Assembly (NCBI RefSeq): GCF_009026145.1
Contig: NZ_WBUE01000035.1
Location: forward strand, 1 to 41,035
Direction: 5' to 3'
Length of the DNA: 41,035 nucleotides
Origin: Hyphomicrobium sp.
GTDB taxonomy: Bacteria; Pseudomonadota; Alphaproteobacteria; Rhizobiales; Hyphomicrobiaceae
This document shows positions 16,616 to 27,342 of the stretch, one piece after another; position 1 is the first letter of the stretch, and the number at the start of each line of letters is the position of its first letter. The notes below the pieces were generated by a model. The model was not told the DNA's origin, searched no databases, and saw nothing but the letters and a program-made list of their open reading frames with translations. The position numbers were made by a program, and so were the translations under genes.

Positions 16616-17119
16616 ATGAAGGCCGCAGGCTCGCTGCTCGCGCTTCTCGCCGCGGTGGCTCTCAGCGCCTGCTCGGGAAGCTCCGGGTTGACGACGGGCG
16701 CACTGCTCGGCGAGGACAAGCCGGCGGCGCCGGTGAACGATGCACCCGCGCGCGCTTTTCAGGTCGGCACCGTCTCGGCCCGCGCCGTCAAATGCGGCTT
16801 CAATTTCGACCCCGGAAAACTGAAGGCAAACTACCTCGCCTACGAGCGCCAGCAGCCCGGCGCGCAGGACGTTGCCAAGATCGAGCGCATCTACGACGTC
16901 TCCTTCAACGGTGTCGCCAAGGCCGTGGCCGCCGAGGGCGAGTACTGCACCGATGCGAAGACGAAGATCATCAAGGCCGACCTTGGCCGTCACTTGGTGG
17001 GGGACTACACGCCGAGACCGCAGCCCAAACAGGAGGAAGAGGGCCTGTTCTCCGGCTGGGGCAGTGGCGGCGACGGCCCCGGGATGAAGATCAAGCATCC
17101 CATGGACAACAGCGATTGA
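16616..17119 (+). CDS. Small lipoprotein of unknown function
   Basis: The start ATG 16616 (MKAAGSLLALLAAVALSAC) gives a clean lipoprotein signal with lipobox LSAC, and GAGGGGC lies just upstream; the ATG at 16583 would hide the signal behind a hydrophilic lead. The mature part (~148 residues) has a Cys in VKCGFNFDPGKLKANYLAYERQQ and another in GEYCTDAKTKIIKADL. These two could form a disulfide in the periplasm. The C-terminal tail is rich in Gln, Glu and Gly and natively disordered. I recognise no characterised family. It follows the VWA gene by 143 bp and may share its transcript. Confidence 0.75.
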   Translation: MKAAGSLLALLAAVALSACSGSSGLTTGALLGEDKPAAPVNDAPARAFQVGTVSARAVKCGFNFDPGKLKANYLAYERQQPGAQDVAKIERIYDVSFNGVAKAVAAEGEYCTDAKTKIIKADLGRHLVGDYTPRPQPKQEEEGLFSGWGSGGDGPGMKIKHPMDNSD

Positions 17120-17156
17120 GCGCCGCGTTCAGCGCGCGCAGCGGAGCACCGCTGAA

Positions 17157-17519
17157 GTGCAGCAGCTCCTTTGGATCGAGACCCTGCTGAAATTCGTCCC
17201 CGGCGTTCTGCTCGTGCTCGCGCCTTTAACCACGTTGCGCGTCCTTGGACTGCCGCGTCCCGAAATCGGCTTTTGGCCCCGTCTTACCGGCGCGCTGCTG
17301 GTCGGCATTGCCGGCGCGCTGTTCCTGGAAGGCGCATGGCCCGGTCACGGCGGCCTCGGTCTCGCCGGCGCCATCGTCATTAACCTTTGCGGGGCCTCGG
17401 TACTGGGGAGCCTGCTCGTCCTCGAGGCCGGACCGACCGCCACGCGCGGGCGGGCTGCCATCTGGCTCATCGTTTGCGTGCTCCTAGTCGTGAGCGTTTT
17501 CGAAATCGCAACACTCTGA
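17157..17519 (+). CDS. Small integral membrane protein, unknown
   Basis: 120 residues, starting with GTG at 17157 (MQQLLWIETLLKF). Four hydrophobic stretches are visible: around FVPGVLLVLAPLTTL, LTGALLVGIAGALFL, LGLAGAIVINLCGASVLGSLLVL and IWLIVCVLLVVSVF. It contains no catalytic motif and I recognise no named family. It lies 37 bp after the lipoprotein stop and 67 bp before the next start, so it is probably part of the same run. Confidence 0.65.
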   Translation: MQQLLWIETLLKFVPGVLLVLAPLTTLRVLGLPRPEIGFWPRLTGALLVGIAGALFLEGAWPGHGGLGLAGAIVINLCGASVLGSLLVLEAGPTATRGRAAIWLIVCVLLVVSVFEIATL

Positions 17520-17586
17520 CGTCTCTTAGTCTTCCGATGGCATGCCGCTTGCTCCGCAAGCCAGCCCAGGCAGCTCGGAAGCACCC

Positions 17587-19891
<2,305 letters not shown>

Positions 19892-20212
19892 TCAGAACTG
19901 CTTCGCTGGCACGCGCACGATGAGCCCGTCGTGCTCGGGCGTCAGCTTGATCTGGCAGCTGAGGCGGCTCGCCTCGCGCACATCGAAGGCGAAGTCGAGC
20001 ATGTCCTCCTCCATCTGCGACGGAGTGCCGGTCTTCTCGCGCCAGGCTTCGTCCACATAGACATGGCAGGTTGCACAGGCGCAGGCGCCCCCACATTCCG
20101 CTTCGATGCCGGGAACGTCATTCATCTTGGCCGATTCCATGAGCGTCACGCCCGGCTCGGTCTCGACCACCTGTTCGCTACCGTCAGGCTGAATGAACGT
20201 GATCTTGAGCAT
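19892..20212 (-). CDS. Adrenodoxin-type [2Fe-2S] ferredoxin
   Basis: A small soluble electron carrier of 106 residues. Cluster ligands are Cys40, Cys46, Cys49 and Cys86 ([13 protein letters not shown], with [15 protein letters not shown] at the C-terminus), i.e. the C-x5-C-x2-C...C pattern of FdVI/putidaredoxin-type proteins. The acidic stretch [17 protein letters not shown] is the partner-binding helix of this class. The start is MLKITFIQ at 20212; an in-frame ATG at 20266 would add an unlikely leader. It is co-oriented with the reductase behind it. Likely partners are cytochromes P450 or Fe-S assembly, not visible here. Confidence 0.92.
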   Translation of the reverse strand: MLKITFIQPDGSEQVVETEPGVTLMESAKMNDVPGIEAECGGACACATCHVYVDEAWREKTGTPSQMEEDMLDFAFDVREASRLSCQIKLTPEHDGLIVRVPAKQF

Positions 20213-20362
20213 CGTGCTGGTGCGGGGCTCCGAATGGCGGGCCGGCGCACACAGGCGGCCGGGCAACGCCGCCGGCTAACGGCGGTCGATGCCCCGCACC
20301 AATAGTCGGCACGGCCTGCAAATTCAAGCGTAGCACAGGGTCGCAAGGGCAACCGACGCGCG

Positions 20363-20749
20363 TCAGGCGGCGCGGCAGAGCGAGGCGATATAGTCGCGCG
20401 CCTCGCCGGCCGCTTCCTCGAGGCGGCGAACGACCAAACCGCGCTCGTTGGCGTCGGGCAAGCGGTGCAGCTTCTCGGCGGTCTCGGCGATGGTCGCCAG
20501 CGACCACGCACCGACGGCGCGCGCCGAGCCCTTTAGCGTGTGCGCCGCGATGCCCCACTCCTTGGCCGACGGAGCGTTCTTCAAAGCGCCGATGGTGATC
20601 GGAAGCTGGTCGGCAAAGAGGCCGAGAATTTCCGCCTCGAGCGCGCGGTCACCCATGGTGTAGCGGCGCAGGTGCGCAAGATCGACGGGCTGTCCCGCCC
20701 CGCCGGGGCCGCCGCCATGGGCGCGCACGTCTATGGAATCACCCGCCAT
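20363..20749 (-). CDS. Hpt domain phosphotransfer protein
   Basis: A single HPt four-helix domain, 128 residues. The phospho-accepting histidine is His70 in AAHTLKGSARAVGA, the canonical H-x-L-K-G motif, preceded by the first helices with LGLFADQLPITIGAL and followed by LATIAETAEKLHRL. The ~20-residue N-terminus is Gly-rich and disordered. Stand-alone HPt proteins pass phosphate between a hybrid kinase and a response regulator; no kinase is nearby. It is divergent from the GPR-like gene and shares its regulatory region. In alphaproteobacteria such proteins can feed cell-cycle relays (known for ChpT-like systems), but this one is not ChpT-like in length. Confidence 0.88.
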   Translation of the reverse strand: MAGDSIDVRAHGGGPGGAGQPVDLAHLRRYTMGDRALEAEILGLFADQLPITIGALKNAPSAKEWGIAAHTLKGSARAVGAWSLATIAETAEKLHRLPDANERGLVVRRLEEAAGEARDYIASLCRAA

Positions 20750-21097
20750 TCTTGCGACCCGTTCCTGACCGGCCCGGCGCGAAACACCGCCTCGCGCAGC
20801 CTAAAGGGTGGGGCAACGACCCTCACACACAGGAATATAAATGCCCGTAAATTGCGCCCCCTCAACTTGAGCATTAACCTTTGGCCGACTCGCACGCCAA
20901 ATGGCCGCGGGGCGAAAGTCGTTGAACCTTTCTTTCGCCCCAAACTGCGGCCAAGCGTTGAGCGACGGGTGGATTAGCATTTCTGATGGCGGGCGTTGGA
21001 GTTGGCCTTTCAAGAGGCCGCGGGCCGTTGTCGATTGCTGGGGACCCTCCCGTTTTGATCGCGTGCTCTCGACGACCGGGTGAGGAGCACGTCAGGC
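20750..21097. other. Divergent regulatory region between hpt and GPR-like genes
   Basis: About 350 bases carrying promoters for both directions. The main structure is the two-step inverted repeat at 20902-20953. GAGGAG at 21082-21087 is the ribosome site of the rightward gene. I see no further gene. Confidence 0.6.
20902..20953. promoter_or_regulatory. Long two-step inverted repeat
   Basis: Outer arms TGGCCGC (20902-20908) / GCGGCCA (20947-20953) and inner perfect 10-bp arms GGGGCGAAAG (20909-20918) / CTTTCGCCCC (20932-20941), with a 13-base loop. There is no T-run after it on the plus strand. It is either an operator, a leader RNA structure of the GPR-like gene, or a transcription barrier between the divergent genes. 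Confidence 0.6.
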
Positions 21098-23920
21098 ATG
21101 GACGGGCGGATGGCTCAGGACAACAACAGGCTCGACGTGAACGAGGGCGAAACGCGCCCCGAGCCGGCGCTGCCCTTGCCCAGCGAAACCGCCACGCCCA
21201 GCACTGCAGCCGCCAACGGCACCAGCGAGCCGCCGTTCGAGCAGCCCGTGCCGATGCAGCTCGTGCCTCCGCCCATCCCCAAGAAGGCGCCCGATTTCAT
21301 CCCCAGCGGGGGAACCGACTTCATACCAAAGTCTGAGGCTGGGTTTATCCCCGCCACGCCGGCGCCAGAGCTGCCGGCCGAAGAGAAGCCCGTCGGCGAG
21401 GAGCCGCCGCAGGCCGAGGCGCCCGATGCCGCTACGCCGCGCCGCCGCATGGCGCGCCGCCGTCCGGCCGGCCCTTCGCGCAATCGCATCGCCGCCAACG
21501 ATGACGGGCCCAGCATCGGCGGCCTGATCTTCGCCCTGCAGCAGAAGCCGTCCAACACCCCGTTCAAGTTTGCGGCCATCGCCAGCGTCATCTGGGGTGC
21601 CATCGGCGTTGCCTTCGCCATCGCGTCGATGGGTTCCGACGCCCCGATCCTCGGCTGGCTCGATCTCGTTACGCGGCCGACGACGTTCCTCACCATTGCC
21701 GCCATCGTCGTCCCCATCGGGCTCTTGTGGCTGATGGCGCTGCTCGCCTGGCGCACCGAGGAGCTGCGCCTCAGATCCTCGACCATGACCGAGGTCGCCA
21801 TCCGTCTCGCCGAGCCGGATCGCCTGGCGGAGCAGAACGCCGCCTCGCTCGGCCAGGCCGTGCGCCGCCAGGTCGGCTTCATGAACGATGCCATCTCGCG
21901 CGCCTTGGGACGCGCCGGCGAACTCGAAGCCATGGTGCACAACGAGGTCGCCGTGCTCGAGCGGTCCTACGAGGACAACGAGCGCAAGATCCGCGGCCTC
22001 ATCTCCGAGCTTTCGGGCGAGCGCCACGCCCTCGTCAACACCTCCGACCGCGTCACCGAGAGCTTGATGCGGCTCGGCAGCGAGATCCCGACCCTGATCG
22101 AGAAGCTTTCAGATCAGCAGGTCAAGCTCGCCAAGGTGATCGAAGGCGCCGGCGAGAACCTCACCACGCTGGAGACCTCGCTCGCCTCTAGCGTCGGCAA
22201 TCTCGAAACCGCCGTCGGCGGCCGCACCGAGCAGCTGCAAGCTGTGCTCGAGAACTATACGACGGGCCTGGCGGGCGCCCTCAGCAGCCGCGCCGAGCAG
22301 CTACAGATCACCTTCGACAACCAGCTGCAGCAGCTCGATAGCTCGCTCGTCAATCGCACCGAGAACCTGCAGACGGTGTTCGAGGAGTACGCGCGCGCCC
22401 TCGATGCGGCACTCGCCAACCGTGCCCAGGCGCTCGACTACCAGCTCGTCGAGCGCACGCGCTCCTTGGACGAGGCCTTCGGCGAGCGCCTGCGGCTCTT
22501 CGATGAGTCGATCATGCGCTCGACCTCCGCCATAGATACCGCCGTCGTCGACAAGACGCAGGCGCTGACCAACGCCCTCGACGCCCACGCCATCAGCTTC
22601 CGCGAGACCATCGGCAAGCAGGCGACCGATCTCGACGAGGCGCTGATGCACGGCATCAACTCGGTGCGTCGTGCCTCCGAGAACATCACGCGCCAGTCGA
22701 TCAAGGCGATGGAGGGCCTCGCAAACCAGTCCGACCTGTTGAAGAACATCTCGGAAAATCTGCTCAACCAGATCAGCGGCGTCACCGGGCGCTTCGAGAA
22801 CCAGGGCCAGCAGATCATGAAGGCGGCCAACGCCCTGGAGAGCGCCAACTTCAAGATCGACAAGACCCTGCAGAACCGCCACGCCGAGCTGACGCAGACC
22901 CTCGATCGCCTCTCCGGCAAGGCCGACGAGTTCTCGACCTTCGTCGGCGACTATTCGTCGTCGATCGCCGGCTCCCTGTCGGAGGCCGATCTGCGCGCCC
23001 GCAGCGAGCTCGAGCGCATACGCGCCGGCGCCGCCGCCGAAAGCGAGCGCACGCTGGAAGACCTGCGCAGCCGGCTGACGACCGTATCGTCGGCGGTCAC
23101 CAGCGAGCTCGGCTCGCTCACCGATCGGTTCACCTCGACTTCCGAGGAGATGCGCCAGCAGGCCACCCGCACCGCCTCCGAGATCGCCACCGAGCAGGCT
23201 CGGCTGCGCAGCGAGATGGAGCGGCTGCCGCTTACCGCCCAGGAAAGCTCCGAAGGCATGCGCCGGGCGCTGCAGGACCAGATCAAGGCGCTCGATCAGC
23301 TGTCGCAGCTCGCCGCCCGCTCGGCGGTGCAGCGCGACGTGACCCCGCCGCCGCCGCTGCACGCCGAGACGCTGACTTCGGGCCACACCCCGCATCGCGC
23401 CGGCGGCCAGGGACAGGGCCGCTCGCTCACGTCGCTGTCCTCGACCATCGCCCAGGAGCTCGGCAATCGGCAGCGCCAGCGCGGCATGCCGGCCGACAAT
23501 CGCGAGGGCTGGTCGCTGGGCGATCTCCTCGCCCGCGCCTCACGCGATGAGGATGGGCATGGAGGACAGGCGCGCCCCGTCTCGAGCGCCTTCAACCTCG
23601 ACCTCGAAGCCATCGCCCGCGCGCTCGACCCGGCCACCGCAGCGGCGATCTGGTCGCGGTTGCGGTCCGGTCAACGCGGCGTCATGGTGCGCTCAATCTA
23701 CGGCAACGAGGGGCGCGCGGTGTTCGACGACGTCAGCCACCGCTGCCGCAACGACGGCGAGCTGTCGCGCACGGTGAGCCGCTACCTCTCCGACTTCGAG
23801 CGCATCATCGCCGAATCCGACGCGCGCGACCCGAGCGGGCGGCTGTCGAACAGCCAGCTCGTCTCCGACACTGGCCGCGTCTACCTCTTCCTCGCCCACG
23901 CCTCCGGCCGGCTCGGCTGA
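21098..23920 (+). CDS. Large coiled-coil inner-membrane protein, GPR/RgsE-like
   Basis: 940 residues from ATG 21098 (GAGGAG ten bases upstream; GTG 21080 is less likely). Layout: residues 1-130 disordered, Pro/Glu-rich, with three FIP repeats (DFIP, DFIP, GFIP); a basic patch RRRMARRRP; two transmembrane helices (~156-178, ~197-217); then ~550 residues of heptad-rich apolipoprotein/tropomyosin-like repeats (TLETSLASSVGNLE, RAEQLQITFDNQLQQLD and so on); and a conserved C-terminal module (~840-940) with AIWSRLRSGQRGVMVRSIYG and DTGRVYLFLAHASGRLG. This matches the architecture of Agrobacterium GPR (growth pole ring) and Sinorhizobium RgsE, needed for polar growth, though those are about twice as long. 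Assignment is by architecture and remembered C-terminus, not by alignment. The Hpt gene is divergent and the epimerase follows 7 bp later. Confidence 0.7.
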   Translation: MDGRMAQDNNRLDVNEGETRPEPALPLPSETATPSTAAANGTSEPPFEQPVPMQLVPPPIPKKAPDFIPSGGTDFIPKSEAGFIPATPAPELPAEEKPVGEEPPQAEAPDAATPRRRMARRRPAGPSRNRIAANDDGPSIGGLIFALQQKPSNTPFKFAAIASVIWGAIGVAFAIASMGSDAPILGWLDLVTRPTTFLTIAAIVVPIGLLWLMALLAWRTEELRLRSSTMTEVAIRLAEPDRLAEQNAASLGQAVRRQVGFMNDAISRALGRAGELEAMVHNEVAVLERSYEDNERKIRGLISELSGERHALVNTSDRVTESLMRLGSEIPTLIEKLSDQQVKLAKVIEGAGENLTTLETSLASSVGNLETAVGGRTEQLQAVLENYTTGLAGALSSRAEQLQITFDNQLQQLDSSLVNRTENLQTVFEEYARALDAALANRAQALDYQLVERTRSLDEAFGERLRLFDESIMRSTSAIDTAVVDKTQALTNALDAHAISFRETIGKQATDLDEALMHGINSVRRASENITRQSIKAMEGLANQSDLLKNISENLLNQISGVTGRFENQGQQIMKAANALESANFKIDKTLQNRHAELTQTLDRLSGKADEFSTFVGDYSSSIAGSLSEADLRARSELERIRAGAAAESERTLEDLRSRLTTVSSAVTSELGSLTDRFTSTSEEMRQQATRTASEIATEQARLRSEMERLPLTAQESSEGMRRALQDQIKALDQLSQLAARSAVQRDVTPPPPLHAETLTSGHTPHRAGGQGQGRSLTSLSSTIAQELGNRQRQRGMPADNREGWSLGDLLARASRDEDGHGGQARPVSSAFNLDLEAIARALDPATAAAIWSRLRSGQRGVMVRSIYGNEGRAVFDDVSHRCRNDGELSRTVSRYLSDFERIIAESDARDPSGRLSNSQLVSDTGRVYLFLAHASGRLG

Positions 23921-23927
23921 CGAGGCG

Positions 23928-24914
23928 ATGACGCACGTCGTCGAGGCTCAGCTTGTTGAGGCCGACGCCGAGGCGTGGCCGCTCGCCCAGCCCTTCGTCA
24001 TTTCGCGCGGCACCAAAACCGAGGCGCACGTCATTGTTGCTCGTGTCGCCGCCGCAGGACGCACAGGCCGCGGCGAGGCGGTTCCCTACGCACGCTACGG
24101 CGAGACCGTCGACGGCGCGCTGCAAGCCTTGCGCGGGCTCGCCGGCCCGCTGACGCGCGCACGGCTGCCTGCATTGCTGCCTGCCGGCGCGGCGCGCAAC
24201 GCACTCGACTGCGCGCTGTGGGATCTGGAAGCGAAGCTCGCCGGCCGGCGGGCGTGGGAGCTCGCCGGACTGCCGGCGCCGCAAACCGTCATCACCTGCT
24301 ACACGCTGAGCCTCGGGACACCGGAGCGGATGGCGGCCGACGCCAAGGCGGTGCCGCATCTCAAATTATTGAAGCTGAAGCTCGGCGGCGATGGCGATGA
24401 TGCGCGCATGGCGGCCGTGCGCGCGGCGCGGCCCGATGCGCGCCTGGTCGCAGATGCCAACGAGGCATGGCACCCGGCGCAGCTTGCGCCGTTCCTCGCC
24501 GCCGCCGCGGCCGCCGGCATCGAGCTCATCGAGCAACCGTTGCCAGCCGGCGCCGATCAAGCCCTCGCCGACATCCTGCGCGCCGTGCCGGTATGCGCCG
24601 ACGAGAGCGCCCACACCAGCGCCGCCCTCACCGCGCTCGCTCATCGCTACGACGCCGTCAACATCAAGCTCGATAAGACCGGCGGCCTCACTGAGGCGTT
24701 GCAGATGGCGAAAGCCGCCCAGGCGCGCGGCTTCAAGATCATGGTCGGCTCGATGGTGGCAACCTCGCTCGCCGCCGCCCCGGCGCTGGTGCTCGCCTGT
24801 TACGCCGACTGGATCGATCTCGACGGCCCGTTGCTCTTGGCGCGCGACCGCGATCCCCCACTCGCCATCGACGACGGCTGGATCAGCCCGCCGCCACCGG
24901 AGCTGTGGGGCTAG
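23928..24914 (+). CDS. Dipeptide epimerase (L-Ala-D/L-Glu epimerase type)
   Basis: An enolase-superfamily enzyme that epimerises L-Ala-D-Glu from murein peptides so that they can be broken down. Seen: N-terminal capping domain (ISRGTKTEAHVIVARV, GRGEAVPYARYGET), catalytic KxK at Lys149/Lys151 (LKLKLGG), metal ligands Asp176 (VADAN), Glu202 (IEQPL) and Asp225 (CADES), and the opposite base Lys247 in NIKLDKTGG. This set with the KxK and NIKLDK motifs is that of YcjG/YkfB-type epimerases. Length 328 fits. It starts 7 bp after the GPR-like gene, so the two are probably co-transcribed, linking polar growth with recycling of wall peptides (inference). It converges with the MFS gene. Confidence 0.88.
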   Translation: MTHVVEAQLVEADAEAWPLAQPFVISRGTKTEAHVIVARVAAAGRTGRGEAVPYARYGETVDGALQALRGLAGPLTRARLPALLPAGAARNALDCALWDLEAKLAGRRAWELAGLPAPQTVITCYTLSLGTPERMAADAKAVPHLKLLKLKLGGDGDDARMAAVRAARPDARLVADANEAWHPAQLAPFLAAAAAAGIELIEQPLPAGADQALADILRAVPVCADESAHTSAALTALAHRYDAVNIKLDKTGGLTEALQMAKAAQARGFKIMVGSMVATSLAAAPALVLACYADWIDLDGPLLLARDRDPPLAIDDGWISPPPPELWG

Positions 24915-24930
24915 GCCATCATCGGTCTTC

Positions 24931-26187
24931 TTATATTGGCGCCCGCACCTCGCCATCCTCGGCCCACAGCGGCCGCCCGTCCCAGCCGCGCAGCAGCATC
25001 ACCCCGGCCGCGCAGCCGATCATCGCCACGCTCGCCGGCACCAAGAAGACTTCGCCGCCGATGCGCTCGTAGAGCGCTCCCGAGGCGAGCCCGACGATGC
25101 CCAGCGCCAGCCCCGCGGCGATGGTGGCATAGAACGCCTGGGCGCTCCCCATGCCCTTGTGCGGCACGGCGCGCGTGATGAACAGGATCGCTCCAAGATG
25201 CGCAGCGCCATAGGTGAGCGCGTGCAGCACCTGCAAGGGAATGAGCAGGGCGAGCGGCGGATCGAACGCCATCGCTCCCCAGCGCACGACCGAGGCGGCA
25301 GCGCCGGCGACGATCAACTCCGCCGGGCCGAAGCGCCGCACCACCGGAGCCGACAGTGCAAACAGCACGACCTCGGCGAAGACGCCGATCGCCCACAGCG
25401 CACCGACCCAGGCCGCGGAGAGGCCCTGCGCCTGCCAGTAGAGGGCGCCGAAGGTATAGAACGTGGCGTGCGCACCGTGCGTGCAGCCGATGGCGATGAG
25501 GAACAGGATGAACAGCGGCGAGCCCAAAAGGCGCGCCGGCGACGAGGTGCGCCAGTCGATCCGCTCGGGCATGCTGGTGCGTGCCGCGACCTGCGGCGAC
25601 GGCAATGCATGCGCCGCGGCGATGGTGAGTGCGGCGGCGAAGGCGATGAGCCACAGCGCGAAGCCGCCGCCCAGCGCCTCGATGGCGATGCCGCCGGCGA
25701 AGTTGGCGATAATGAAAGTGATCGAGCCCCACAGCCGCATGCGGCCGTAGTCGAGCCCCTCGTTGCGCACCCCGCGCACCGCCACAGTCTCGATCAGCGG
25801 CAGCATGGTGCCGTTGGCGAGCAGGAACGCGACGCCGAGGAGGAGGATCGGCGCGTAGCCGTAAGCGAGGCTGAGCCCCAGGATCAGTGCCAGCGCGCTC
25901 CAGGCGAGGGCGGCGATCACCAGCCGATAGTTTCCCAGCCTGTCGGCCAACAGACCGATGCCAGGGGTGACCAGCAGGCGGATGAACAGCGGCGCCGCGG
26001 TGACGGTCGAGATCTGCAGCGGGTCGAGACCGCGCGCGTCGAGCCACACGGGGAAATACGGAACGACGACCCCGTAGGCGAGGAACAGGGCGGCAAAGAA
26101 CAGCGCTATACGCACCCCGAGTGGGCTTGCCGTGGGCCCATTACCGAGGGCGTAGCTCGATAGGGCGGCTCTTGCGCGCATTTGCAT
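24931..26187 (-). CDS. MFS transporter of the MFS_1-like (PPP/HcaT-LacY) type
   Basis: Twelve-helix inner-membrane transporter, 418 residues from ATG 26187, which has GGAGAAGG just upstream; the longer frame from 26274 adds a polar leader without a site. Seen: helix 1 FFAALFLAYGVVVPYFPVWLDARGLDPLQIS (HcaT/LacY-like opening), the loop motif GLLADRLGNYRLVIA after helix 2, a GRMRLWGSITFIIANF block in helix 5, and the central charged loop. Relatives carry phenylpropanoate, nucleosides or sugars with protons; the substrate here is unknown. It converges with the epimerase gene 16 bp away. Uptake of small peptides or wall fragments would fit that neighbour but is only a guess. Confidence 0.85.
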   Translation of the reverse strand: MQMRARAALSSYALGNGPTASPLGVRIALFFAALFLAYGVVVPYFPVWLDARGLDPLQISTVTAAPLFIRLLVTPGIGLLADRLGNYRLVIAALAWSALALILGLSLAYGYAPILLLGVAFLLANGTMLPLIETVAVRGVRNEGLDYGRMRLWGSITFIIANFAGGIAIEALGGGFALWLIAFAAALTIAAAHALPSPQVAARTSMPERIDWRTSSPARLLGSPLFILFLIAIGCTHGAHATFYTFGALYWQAQGLSAAWVGALWAIGVFAEVVLFALSAPVVRRFGPAELIVAGAAASVVRWGAMAFDPPLALLIPLQVLHALTYGAAHLGAILFITRAVPHKGMGSAQAFYATIAAGLALGIVGLASGALYERIGGEVFLVPASVAMIGCAAGVMLLRGWDGRPLWAEDGEVRAPI

Positions 26188-26280
26188 GGACGGCCTTCTC
26201 CGCGGCCCCGAGACGCTTTCCGGGCCGTCGCCGCGCCGTTCTAATGGATGCTGAGGCGGCAGGGAAAAGGCCAATCGCTC

Positions 26281-26319
26281 GGCACAAAAAGAAACCGGTC
26301 CGGATGGTCCGGACCGGTT
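26281..26319 (-). terminator. Rho-independent terminator downstream of thiD
   Basis: A 12-bp perfect stem AACCGGTCCGGA / TCCGGACCGGTT (26293-26304 and 26308-26319) with loop TGG. Read on the minus strand it is followed by TTCTTTTT. It ends the long minus-strand run from the antiporter to thiD and separates it from the MFS gene. Confidence 0.85.
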
Positions 26320-26509
26320 CTTCAGCCAAGTCGGGCGGCGCCCCTAATCGCCAATCCCGACGCTCCCCCCGGAGCTCGAAAACGATGCTGTGGCATCGCG
26401 TTGCCCAAATTTGTTACAGAAGCCCGTGCTGCCCGCAAGAGGGCAGAATCATATTCAGTAACTATCGATGCACCGGCGCCACAGCCAGCCCGGAGCCTCG
26501 CTCGAAGCC

Positions 26510-27340
26510 TCAGCCTTTGCGGGGGTTGCGCAGGCTATGCAGGTGGTCGACAGGCCCGGCGCCGGTCCCGATTTTGGCCCCTGTGGCCGCCTCGAGGGCG
26601 GCATGCACGTAGCGCTTGGCGGCACTGACAGCCTCCTCCAATGGGGCTCCGCAAGCGAGGTAGGCCGTGATCGCCGCCGACAAGGTGCAGCCCGTGCCGT
26701 GCGTGTTGGGCGTGGCGACGCGCGCCAGGGCGAGGCGAAGCGGCGCCGCATCGCGCGTGACCAGAATGTCGAGGGCCTCGCTGCCCTCGCCATGACCGCC
26801 CTTGATGAGCACGGCCTTGGGCCCCAGTGCCAGCAGTGCCCGTGCCTGCGCCTCCATTTCCTCCTCGCCGGTCGCCTGCAGCCGATCGAGCAGGCGCGCC
26901 GCCTCGGCGAGGTTGGGCGTGATGACGTCGGCCAGGGGGAGCAGCTCGTGGCGCACCGCCTCGACCGCGTCGGGCTGCAACAGCATGTCGCCGCTCGTTG
27001 CCACCATCACCGGGTCGACCACTAACGGATGCAGCGCGTGGCGGCGCACGCCGGCGGCAACCGCCAGCACGGTGGCGCGGTCATTGAGCATGCCGGTCTT
27101 GGTGGCGGCGATGTCGAGATCGCCGGCGACGGCGTCGATCTGCTGCGTCACGAACTCCGGCGGCACGGGCAGGATCGCGTCGACGCCGCGCGTGCTCTGC
27201 GCGGTGAGCGCCGTCAGCACGCTGGCGCCGTAGACGCCGAGCACCGTGAAGGTCTTGAGATCGGCCTGGATGCCGGCGCCGCCGGAGGAATCCGATCCGG
27301 CAATGGTCAGGGCGATGGGCGTCGCGGTGGCGTCGGCCAT
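26510..27340 (-). CDS. thiD: Hydroxymethylpyrimidine/phosphomethylpyrimidine kinase
   Basis: A bifunctional ThiD kinase that phosphorylates HMP and HMP-P for thiamine synthesis. Seen: [19 protein letters not shown] near the N-terminus, the VTPNLAEA-like [13 protein letters not shown] strand, KGGHGEG, and the ATP-site [18 protein letters not shown] with catalytic Cys and anion hole (ribokinase superfamily GTGC variant of ThiD). The start is MADATATP at 27340, two bases after the ccdA stop, implying translational coupling; the longer frame from 27436 runs into ccdA. Length 276 is typical. No TPP riboswitch is seen in front, consistent with transcription from upstream genes. Confidence 0.93.
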   Translation of the reverse strand: MADATATPIALTIAGSDSSGGAGIQADLKTFTVLGVYGASVLTALTAQSTRGVDAILPVPPEFVTQQIDAVAGDLDIAATKTGMLNDRATVLAVAAGVRRHALHPLVVDPVMVATSGDMLLQPDAVEAVRHELLPLADVITPNLAEAARLLDRLQATGEEEMEAQARALLALGPKAVLIKGGHGEGSEALDILVTRDAAPLRLALARVATPNTHGTGCTLSAAITAYLACGAPLEEAVSAAKRYVHAALEAATGAKIGTGAGPVDHLHSLRNPRKG

Positions 27341-27342
27341 GC

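Noticed and set aside
24391..26163. Plus-strand open frame of 590 codons across the epimerase end and the MFS gene
   Set aside because: Low-complexity Arg/Ala/Pro product and no motif; both real genes are clear in other frames.
26330..26509. Possible tRNA or riboswitch behind thiD
   Set aside because: No cloverleaf or TPP-riboswitch core could be drawn; only short hairpins such as CTGCCC/GGGCAG are present.
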